DNA of 11,337 nucleotides, from assembly GCA_947624075.1 (NCBI GenBank), contig CANQIM010000025.1, forward strand, positions 1 through 11,337, read 5' to 3'. Both the position numbers and the translations under genes were made by a program. Within the stretch, counting starts at the first letter, position 1. Each line of letters starts with the position of its first letter. Below the pieces are notes generated by a model, which did not search any database, had not been told where the DNA came from, and was given only the letters and a program-made list of their open reading frames with translations. This document shows, piece by piece, positions 6,666-11,337 of the stretch. The stretch is from an uncultured Bacilli bacterium. GTDB lineage: Bacteria > Bacillota_I > Bacilli_A > RF39 > UBA660.

Positions 6666-8030
6666 TTAATAATGATTTCTTTTCTTTGCCAATTTGTAAA
6701 TGCAATCTCTATCTATACAAACTAAAGGATTTTCTTTAAAATATTTAGGCAAAAATTCTGGCTCTACGCAATCAGCATCTTTATAAGAATCTAGAAAACG
6801 GAAATTTGGTCGAATTGAATCTCTAATATAATAGCCTTCTTCTTTTAATAGATTTCTATATTCTTTTACAGTAGTTATATCTGTTCTAGATAACTTTTTA
6901 GAAAGATACTTTTGAACCTCTAAGCCGGCTACACATTTTCCTTCTTCATTTCTAACTAATTCTTCAAAATAAGCCTTATTAATCAAATAAAGATTAGGAC
7001 AATTTTCACAATTATTATATTTGCTTAAAATAAATTTAATAACATAATCTCCTATGCGGTAGCAAGCAGTAGTCGAACCTTTATCAATGTATGCTATAGT
7101 TTTATTTTTACTAATAGATAAATACTTATCTACTAATTCAGTCAAAGTTTTATCTAAATTATATTCATAAACTCTTTCCAAATGAAATGGTGTTTTTTGA
7201 AACATTTCATAGTTTCTTTGAAGATGACTTGCTATCTCATTTGATAAGTATGAGGAGTATTTTTTATAAATTTCAATTTTAAAATCTTTAGCTGTTTCAA
7301 ACAAAGTGTCTATATCTTTTAAAAGATAGTCATCATTACTAATTTTAATTAAGCCTTTAGCTAGATTGTTTTTAGGAAATTTTTCAATTATAAAGTTTTT
7401 TAATGCTTCGTAGATTTCCTTATTTTCTTTATCTATTGATAAATTACAGGCTAACTCTGATAAATTTTCCATTGACATATAATGCTTTTTATTTAATTCA
7501 TCAGTATAAGTAACGTCATCTATGATATCACTAAAGAATAAAGAAAAGTCTTTAGCATTTATTTCAATTAGCTTTTTCATAAATAGAAAGCGCATATTTA
7601 AATTTTTGTTTTCTTTAAAGAACAAAAATATGTCAAAATACTTTTCTTTGTCATTTATAATATAGCTTATAATTAAATTAAGATTTTCTTCAGAAATAGT
7701 AAGGTTTTGAATACATTCTAAAAGCTTGGCTTTGACTTTACTTAAATTACATAAAGCAGAAAATTCTTTTTCATTAAGGCTTTGTCTTCTTAAATGCTTT
7801 TCTAAAAGAGTAACAGTTTTATCTTCATACTTTTCTAAATCATAGATAAGATAGAAACTTAACTCTGGATCTTTATCAATAATAAATGGTAGTAAATAAT
7901 CAACTATTTTATGTCTAGTACCTAAAATATTTGCTTGACAAAGATTTATGAATTCCTTCTTTTGCGAAATATCCATATCATTATTTATGCGAATTTCTTT
8001 AATAAAATTATGCAATTTTTGTAAAGTCAT
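6666..8030 (-). CDS. Unrecognised helical protein with a C-terminal compact kinase-like domain
   Basis: I do not recognise a named family. The first 300 or so of 454 residues are Leu/Lys/Glu-rich and look wholly helical, possibly helical repeats. The last 140 resemble a shortened protein-kinase fold: a Gly/Ser/Thr loop GSTTACYR (318-325), then GDYVIKF with K332 as candidate ATP-binding lysine, then YIRDSIRPN (401-409), which aligns with the kinase catalytic loop (D404, N409 spaced D-x4-N). VCIDRD (437-442) sits at the DFG position, about 12 residues before the end. The usual large C-lobe is absent. Activity and substrate are unknown. The start at 8030 is preferred over the in-frame ATG at 8054 because AAAGGAG (8040-8046) lies 9 bases before it and the predicted transcript begins near 8053. 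The gene follows the LigD-like gene by 58 bases but has its own candidate promoter. Confidence 0.75.
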   Translation of the reverse strand: MTLQKLHNFIKEIRINNDMDISQKKEFINLCQANILGTRHKIVDYLLPFIIDKDPELSFYLIYDLEKYEDKTVTLLEKHLRRQSLNEKEFSALCNLSKVKAKLLECIQNLTISEENLNLIISYIINDKEKYFDIFLFFKENKNLNMRFLFMKKLIEINAKDFSLFFSDIIDDVTYTDELNKKHYMSMENLSELACNLSIDKENKEIYEALKNFIIEKFPKNNLAKGLIKISNDDYLLKDIDTLFETAKDFKIEIYKKYSSYLSNEIASHLQRNYEMFQKTPFHLERVYEYNLDKTLTELVDKYLSISKNKTIAYIDKGSTTACYRIGDYVIKFILSKYNNCENCPNLYLINKAYFEELVRNEEGKCVAGLEVQKYLSKKLSRTDITTVKEYRNLLKEEGYYIRDSIRPNFRFLDSYKDADCVEPEFLPKYFKENPLVCIDRDCIYKLAKKRNHY

Positions 8031-8039
8031 GATAATTAG

Positions 8040-8046
8040 CTCCTTT
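8040..8046 (-). promoter_or_regulatory. Ribosome binding site fixing the start of the kinase-like gene
   Basis: AAAGGAG on the - strand lies 9 bases before the ATG at 8030. The alternative ATG at 8054 lies upstream of it and has no such site. Confidence 0.75.
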
Positions 8047-8059
8047 GCATGCACAAAGT

Positions 8060-8088
8060 ATTATAAAGCCTTTGAAGCAAAAAAGCAA
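8060..8088 (-). promoter_or_regulatory. Sigma-A-type promoter for the kinase-like gene
   Basis: On the - strand a perfect -10 TATAAT (8060-8065) and a -35-like TTGCTT (8083-8088) are separated by exactly 17 bases. The -35 box directly abuts the stop codon of the LigD-like gene. Transcription would begin near 8053. Confidence 0.55.
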
Positions 8089-9435
8089 TTAGCTATTTAT
8101 CGTAATATCATTAGGAGCGATTCTTTCAAGATTAGTCCAAGTAATTGGCATTGAAATGGTAGGCTTTTCTTTTAGACGTAAAGAGTAGGGGGCAACAAAA
8201 GTGGCTCCTTTAATGTTTCTTTGCCAATCAATAAAGATTTTATTCTTACGAGAAGACATACGGATGTTACTAGTATACAAATTAGGATTAATTGATTCCA
8301 TTAAATCAGCTATTTCTTTAGAAATAGTACGTAGTTTTTCCCAAGATAAATTTTTATTAATTGATACGACAATGTGATAGCCTTTTCCACCACTTGTTTT
8401 TAAAGTTGGTTTTAAACCAAATTCTTGTAAGACTTTTTTTATTTCTTTAACAGCTTGGCGAATTTCTTCTAAAGAAACATTTTTATCAGGATCTAAGTCT
8501 AAGACTAGCAAATCAGGTTTATTAATATTATCAATTTTACTGCCCCAAATATGAAATTCATAAGAATTATTTTGAACTTCTGATATTAAACCTTTTTCAT
8601 CTTTTATATAGTAATAGTCTTCCTTTTGTCCTTTGGAATTAGTAATTATTTTCTTACCTAAATAATGATTATTAGGAAAATGTTTCATAAAGAATTTTTC
8701 ATTATTACTTGGCATCCTAATTGTACTAATAAGACGATTCTTTATTAAAGGTAGCATTTTTTTAGCTATCTTATGATAATAAAGTGCTATATCTAATTTA
8801 GTTACTTTAGGGTTTTTAAAAATGACTTTATCAGGATGAGTTATTTTAATACCACAGACAATTGCTTCTTTTTTAGAAGTTTTATTTTTTTTATTAGTGG
8901 AGATTTCTTGCATAGTACGATTCGTTTTGATACTTCTTGTAAATTGAGAAATAGCAGGAGAACTCTTGGCATACTTATCTTTTTCTTTTATAAAAAGCCA
9001 ATTATCATTTTTAAAGTGAACAAGTGTCCAATTACCTTGGAGACGTTTTCCATGGAGAGTAAACTTTATAGAGCCATTTTTATAAGATTTTTCTATTTCT
9101 TCTAATGGTTCATAATAACCTTCATCCCAAAGCATTACAGTACCACCACCATATTCACCTTTAGGAATTGTTCCTTCAAAACGACGATATGAAAGAGGAT
9201 GATTTTCAACATTAACAGCTAATCTTTTATCTTTAGGATTAAAAGAAGGTCCCTTTGGAACTGCCCAACTTAAAAGAACTCCATCACATTCAAGACGTAA
9301 ATCATAATGATCATGTGATGCTTGATGATGTTGAATACAAAAACGCAAGTGTTTTTTAGAAGAAGCTTTTTTCCCAATAGGTTCTTTAGTTTTAGCAAAA
9401 TTTCTTTTTTTATTATATTTATCTAAATCATTCAT
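8089..9435 (-). CDS. ligD: LigD-like DNA end-processing protein: 3'-phosphoesterase plus primase-polymerase, no ligase domain
   Basis: This 448-residue protein belongs to bacterial non-homologous end joining. The N-terminal phosphoesterase domain (about 28-155) trims 3'-phosphate/ribonucleotide ends; its active-site set is complete: H37, H43, D45, R47 (motif HYDLRLECDG), H79 and Y83, plus GTIPKGEYGGGTV (88-100). A Lys/Ser-rich linker (about 156-193) leads to the LigD-type primase-polymerase domain (about 194-448), with metal-binding LDLDP (D313, D315), D403 in FIDWQRN, TSGGKGYHI (347-355) and EFHIWGS (293-299). The ATP-dependent ligase domain, which sits between these two in the Pseudomonas protein, is absent, and no Ku or ligase gene is in the window. 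AGGA, 7 bases before the ATG, supports this start. It lies just after the cotJ operon on the same strand. The symbol ligD is by domain kinship; the protein is not itself a ligase. Confidence 0.9.
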   Translation of the reverse strand: MNDLDKYNKKRNFAKTKEPIGKKASSKKHLRFCIQHHQASHDHYDLRLECDGVLLSWAVPKGPSFNPKDKRLAVNVENHPLSYRRFEGTIPKGEYGGGTVMLWDEGYYEPLEEIEKSYKNGSIKFTLHGKRLQGNWTLVHFKNDNWLFIKEKDKYAKSSPAISQFTRSIKTNRTMQEISTNKKNKTSKKEAIVCGIKITHPDKVIFKNPKVTKLDIALYYHKIAKKMLPLIKNRLISTIRMPSNNEKFFMKHFPNNHYLGKKIITNSKGQKEDYYYIKDEKGLISEVQNNSYEFHIWGSKIDNINKPDLLVLDLDPDKNVSLEEIRQAVKEIKKVLQEFGLKPTLKTSGGKGYHIVVSINKNLSWEKLRTISKEIADLMESINPNLYTSNIRMSSRKNKIFIDWQRNIKGATFVAPYSLRLKEKPTISMPITWTNLERIAPNDITINS

Positions 9436-9474
9436 ATTAAGTTCCTTTCAATACTTTTATTATTAGTATGTTTA

Positions 9475-9480
9475 AGTATA
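9475..9480 (-). promoter_or_regulatory. Possible -10 element for the LigD-like gene
   Basis: TATACT on the - strand lies between the cotJC terminator and the LigD-like start, which would give a leader of about 35 bases. No good -35 box is seen 16-18 bases upstream (only a T run), so this is weak. Confidence 0.25.
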
Positions 9481-9496
9481 AGAAAAATATAATAAG

Positions 9497-9524
9497 AAAA
9501 AAATAGTTAAAGCTAACTATTTTT
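9497..9524 (-). terminator. Intrinsic terminator of the cotJ operon
   Basis: On the - strand AAAAATAGTTA and TAACTATTTTT form a perfect 11-bp stem with a 4-base GCTT loop, running into seven T residues. The stem begins inside the cotJC stop codon. It separates cotJC from the LigD-like gene, although leaky read-through would carry cotJ transcripts into that gene. Confidence 0.85.
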
Positions 9525-10224
9525 ACATGAAAAATTCATTATTATCTAAGTGCATCTTATTCATTAAAAAAGTATCATTTGTAAAATTATTCATTGGATT
9601 TTCTAGAAAATTATTCATATAGTAATCGTTATTGGAAGCAGGCATTTCTTTAAATTCATTGGCACCATTTTTTAGCTTCTTTTCATAGTACTCAAATAAA
9701 TCTTTAAAGCGTGAATAATGAACAATTTCTCTTTGTCTTAACCAAAGTAGTGGCCCAATTACATCAGGGTCATCAGTTAAATCAATTAAGTTTTCATAAA
9801 CAGCACGAGCTTTTTGCTCAGCAGCCATATCTTCTGAAATATCAGCTAAAGGATCACCTGTTGTTGCGAAATAAGTTACAGTGAATGGTACACCGTTAGC
9901 ATCAGTAGGGTATAAGGCTTTAGCGTGTTCAGCATAATGCGTATCAAGACCGGCATCTTCTATTTCTTTGATACTAGCATCTTTCATTAATTGATAAATC
10001 ATAGTAGAAATCATTTCAACATGAGCAAGTTCTTCAGTACCAATATCGGTTAAAAGAGCTTTACCAATGTCGTCAGGCATTGTGAACCTTTGATTTAAAT
10101 AACGAAGTGCAGCAGCTAACTCACCATTTGAGCCACCATATTGAGTAACTAAATATTTAGCCATTCTTAAATCTTTCTTTTTAATATTGATAGGATATTG
10201 TAACTTTTTGCAATACTTAAACAT
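9523..10224 (-). CDS. cotJC: Spore coat protein CotJC, manganese-catalase family
   Basis: CotJC is a ferritin-like protein of the spore coat, made in the mother cell and related to dimanganese catalases. Of 233 residues, 5-185 match the family: CKKLQYP at 5-11, QYGGSNGELAAALRYLNQR (28-46), LLTDIGTEELAHVEM (57-71) and GVPFTVTY (111-118). Candidate metal ligands are all present: E35, E65, H68, E136, E166 and H169. Residues about 186-233 form an added tail very rich in Asn, Met and Phe, absent from the roughly 190-residue Bacillus subtilis protein. The start at 10224 is chosen because MFKYCKKLQYP matches the family N-terminus and GGGAG (10235-10239) lies 10 bases upstream. It overlaps the preceding cotJ gene by 8 bases, so the two are translationally coupled. 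A peroxide-removing role is inferred from the family. Confidence 0.95.
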   Translation of the reverse strand: MFKYCKKLQYPINIKKKDLRMAKYLVTQYGGSNGELAAALRYLNQRFTMPDDIGKALLTDIGTEELAHVEMISTMIYQLMKDASIKEIEDAGLDTHYAEHAKALYPTDANGVPFTVTYFATTGDPLADISEDMAAEQKARAVYENLIDLTDDPDVIGPLLWLRQREIVHYSRFKDLFEYYEKKLKNGANEFKEMPASNNDYYMNNFLENPMNNFTNDTFLMNKMHLDNNEFFM

Positions 10225-10648
10225 TTGCATCACGCTCCCAAGGCCAACTACCATTTACCCAAGAAAATTCATTAGTATTAGAATTTTCACTATTAACAGT
10301 TAATGGTCCATATTTTTGTTCATACTGTTTTGTTAATTCCATTTCTTTTTTACGATAGTCATTAAATAAAGCTGTCATACTAGAATCATCAGGATGAACA
10401 TCTAAATATAAATTTAATTCATGTGCCGCAAAGGCAATTTCAGAAAGTTCAAGAAACATTCTTTCTCTTTCATTGTCTGCTCTTAACTTAGCAGGTTTAT
10501 AATCTTTGTATTGGCTATATAAGTTAGCAAATAAATTTCCTTTTTCAAAAGCTTCTTTTGGAGCAAAAAGGGATGGATTTGTACTTTGAAATTTATCATT
10601 TTTCATATTTCTTAGCCAATTGTCATTAAAATAATTATATCTATTCAT
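10217..10648 (-). CDS. cotJB: CotJA-CotJB fusion, spore coat assembly protein
   Basis: CotJA and CotJB are small coat proteins encoded next to cotJC and needed for assembly of CotJC into the coat in Bacillus. This 143-residue protein appears to hold both. Residues about 28-52 carry a CotJA-like stretch (APKEAFEKGNLFANLY, then a Tyr-rich QYKDYKP), and residues about 62-138 carry the CotJB core, with ELSEIAFAAHELNLYLDVHPDD, FNDYRKKEMELTKQYEQKYGPL and the final WVNGSWPWE. Bacillus encodes these as two separate genes. The Asn/Tyr-rich first 25 residues are not recognised. The start at 10648 is preferred over the ATG at 10663 because AGAGGAG (10654-10660) lies 5 bases before it and overlaps the upstream option. 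The last 8 bases overlap cotJC. The CotJA assignment rests on a short motif and is less certain than CotJB. Confidence 0.85.
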   Translation of the reverse strand: MNRYNYFNDNWLRNMKNDKFQSTNPSLFAPKEAFEKGNLFANLYSQYKDYKPAKLRADNERERMFLELSEIAFAAHELNLYLDVHPDDSSMTALFNDYRKKEMELTKQYEQKYGPLTVNSENSNTNEFSWVNGSWPWERDANV

Positions 10649-10687
10649 ATTTTCTCCTCTCATTTTAAATTATTCTTTCTAGGTAAA

Positions 10688-10715
10688 TATGTATAGATAA
10701 ATACCCAAAAATTAT
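10688..10715 (-). promoter_or_regulatory. Possible sigma-E-type sporulation promoter of the cotJ operon
   Basis: On the - strand TATACATA (10688-10695) resembles the sigma-E -10 consensus CATACANT, and ATAATT (10710-10715) lies 14 bases upstream, where sigma-E has an ATA-rich -35. The Bacillus subtilis cotJ operon is sigma-E dependent. In such an AT-rich sequence this match is only suggestive. Confidence 0.35.
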
Positions 10716-10733
10716 CTAATTATGGAAAAATAC

Positions 10734-10762
10734 TTGCATTTTTATGATTTATATAATAAAAT
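10734..10762 (+). promoter_or_regulatory. Promoter of tRNA-His
   Basis: A -35 TTGCAT (10734-10739) and a -10 TAAAAT (10757-10762) are 17 bases apart. A TATAAT at 10752-10757 is better on its own but only 12 bases from this -35. Transcription would start near 10769, a dozen bases before the tRNA. Confidence 0.5.
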
Positions 10763-10780
10763 AAAGAAGTCAGTTGAGAT

Positions 10781-10857
10781 GGCGCCATTGGTGAAGTGGT
10801 TAACACGCTGGTTTGTGGCACCAGTATGCAAGAGTTCGATCCTCTTATGACGCCCCA
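10781..10857 (+). tRNA. tRNA-His (anticodon GTG)
   Basis: The cloverleaf is complete. The anticodon arm is CTGGT (10808-10812), loop TTGTGGC with anticodon GTG at 10815-10817, and ACCAG (10820-10824). The T arm is AAGAG, loop TTCGATC, CTCTT (10830-10846). The 3' CCA is encoded (10855-10857). The extra 5' G at 10781 (position -1) faces C73, the hallmark of tRNA-His. The acceptor stem has one C-A mismatch, at positions 4 and 69. A terminator follows 10 bases later. Confidence 0.95.
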
Positions 10858-10867
10858 TATTGATTTT

Positions 10868-10905
10868 AAGGTTCATAATGTTTGTTGTTATGAACTTTTT
10901 CTTTT
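10868..10905 (+). terminator. Intrinsic terminator after tRNA-His
   Basis: GTTCATAA (10871-10878) pairs with TTATGAAC (10888-10895) around a 9-base loop. The stem can be lengthened by three pairs (AAG with TTT, including a G-T wobble), and TTTTTCTTTT follows. Confidence 0.8.
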
Positions 10906-11090
10906 GTATATAAAAACAAATTATTAAGGCTTTAAGTAAATTTTATAAAGGAAATCAAAATAATTTAAATATTGATTCTATTAATTTAGATAGTTTAAAT
11001 AAAGGTAATAATCTATTATAAATAATTCCTAATAAAAAAGAAGCATGACTTAAGAGAAAAAATGCTTATAAGAGATTAAAATAGGCTTAA
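10906..11090. other. Intergenic stretch with no convincing gene
   Basis: This very AT-rich stretch holds an open frame without a normal start codon (10920-11021, 33 sense codons, rich in Asn, Leu and Ile) that could be a gene remnant but matches nothing I know. It also holds an AAGCAT/ATGCTT inverted repeat (11041-11046 and 11062-11067) which, read on the - strand, is followed by CTTTTTT, a weak terminator-like element facing left. Confidence 0.4.
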
Positions 11091-11094
11091 TTTA

Positions 11095-11103
11095 TGTTAA
11101 AAT
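11095..11103 (+). promoter_or_regulatory. Extended -10 promoter element for the DUF1016 gene
   Basis: TGTTAAAAT is an extended -10 (TG, one base, TAAAAT). A -35 is poor (ATTAAA at 11075-11080, 17 bases upstream). Transcription would begin near 11110, at the left edge of the inverted repeat at 11109-11140. Confidence 0.4.
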
Positions 11104-11108
11104 ATTAA

Positions 11109-11140
11109 TTAGATGAACTATTTTGAATTGTTCAATCTAA
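11109..11140. repeat. Imperfect inverted repeat at the predicted transcript start of the DUF1016 gene
   Basis: TTAGATGAAC (11109-11118) is the reverse complement of GTTCAATCTAA (11130-11140) apart from one unpaired base, with an 11-base spacer. It could be a regulator operator or a hairpin in the 5' leader. No T run follows, so it is not a terminator. Confidence 0.45.
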
Positions 11141-11167
11141 TCAATTATGAATGAAAGGAGGATTAAA

Positions 11168-11337
11168 ATGTTAGAAAAAAATAATGCTGAAATGATTCAA
11201 GAAATTAAAGATGTTATTTTGAGTAGTAGAAAAAAAGTAGCTTATGAAGTAAATAATACTATGCTATGTGCATATTGGAATGTTGGAAGAATTATTGTTG
11301 AAAATGAACAGAATGGCAATATTAAAGCAGAATATGG
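11168..11337 (+). CDS. N-terminal part of a DUF1016 (YhcG-like) PDDEXK nuclease family protein, cut by the window end
   Basis: Only the first 56 codons are present. The visible sequence VNNTMLCAYWNVGRIIVE (residues 29-46), followed by KAEYG at the window edge, matches the start of the DUF1016 N-terminal domain, where a YW-x-(I/V)-GR motif is typical. In full-length members of about 350 residues this helical domain precedes a PDDEXK nuclease domain, which would lie outside the window. The family is widespread in accessory regions, often near restriction-modification or mobile genes; its function is poorly known. AAAGGAGG (11154-11161) lies 6 bases before the ATG, an excellent Shine-Dalgarno site. 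The open frame continues to the last base, so there is no sign that the gene is broken here. Confidence 0.78.
   Translation, partial: MLEKNNAEMIQEIKDVILSSRKKVAYEVNNTMLCAYWNVGRIIVENEQNGNIKAEY

Noticed and set aside
8031..8054. In-frame upstream ATG that would lengthen the kinase-like protein by eight residues
   Set aside because: It lies at the predicted transcript start and upstream of the only good ribosome site (8040-8046), which serves the ATG at 8030.
8040..8091. Frameshift or premature stop at the end of the LigD-like polymerase domain
   Set aside because: The three frames after the stop show no recognisable continuation of the domain, and the protein already reaches the usual last conserved segment (SMPITWTNL, then NDITIN).
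10225..10254. Upstream start giving CotJC ten extra residues
   Set aside because: The family N-terminus begins at MFKYCKKLQYP, and GGGAG at 10235-10239 is correctly placed for that ATG. The extension would lie deep inside the preceding gene.
10752..10757. TATAAT as the tRNA-His -10 box
   Set aside because: It is only 12 bases from the TTGCAT -35 and has no other -35 partner. TAAAAT five bases later has the correct 17-base spacing.
10920..11021. Short open frame of 33 sense codons after the tRNA
   Set aside because: It begins with ATT, has no ribosome site at its start, and matches no known protein. It is kept only as a possible remnant.
1..11337. CRISPR array, insertion sequence, rRNA or replication origin
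   Set aside because: No regularly spaced repeats, transposase motifs, terminal inverted repeats, rRNA segments or DnaA-box clusters were seen.
1..11337. Use of a genetic code with TGA as tryptophan
   Set aside because: No TGA stop occurs among the genes, but Trp codons checked are TGG and all reading frames are full length without reading through TGA, so the standard bacterial code suffices.

Overview
The window is strongly AT-rich. Its genes have Bacillota-type Shine-Dalgarno sites, intrinsic terminators with short A+T-rich stems and U tracts, a glmS ribozyme and cotJ spore-coat genes. This points to a low-GC, spore-forming (or spore-gene-bearing) member of the Bacillota, plausibly an uncultured gut Bacilli/Erysipelotrichia-like lineage; the genus cannot be read from the sequence. 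All stops seen are TAA or TAG. No TGA stop appears, but nothing requires a recoded TGA.

Left part (1-4605, + strand): a promoter drives a fused ATPase/permease ABC exporter of the MacB/FtsX type (116-2662). It is followed by a cation diffusion facilitator whose metal-site residues fit Mn2+ efflux (2710-3579), then a short stand-alone Clp-type AAA+ module (3621-4583) that lacks the Clp N-domain, the second ATPase domain and the usual pore-loop tyrosine. These three genes start with TTG, TTG and GTG. A strong terminator closes the block, and the next promoter overlaps that terminator.

Centre (4606-6665): the glmS ribozyme and glmS (4812-6587). This is a classic feedback unit in which glucosamine-6-phosphate, the product of GlmS, triggers cleavage of its own mRNA. 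A hairpin at 6623-6657 separates glmS from convergent genes.

Right-centre (6666-10648, all - strand, read right to left): a cotJ operon consisting of a CotJA-CotJB fusion overlapping cotJC, then a terminator, then a LigD-like protein with phosphoesterase and polymerase domains but no ligase. Last is a helical protein ending in a compact kinase-like domain with its own promoter inside the end of ligD. The juxtaposition suggests, but does not prove, spore-linked DNA end repair.

Right end (10734-11337, + strand): tRNA-His(GTG) with its promoter and terminator, about 260 bases without a convincing gene, and the first 56 codons of a DUF1016/YhcG-type nuclease gene that runs off the window.
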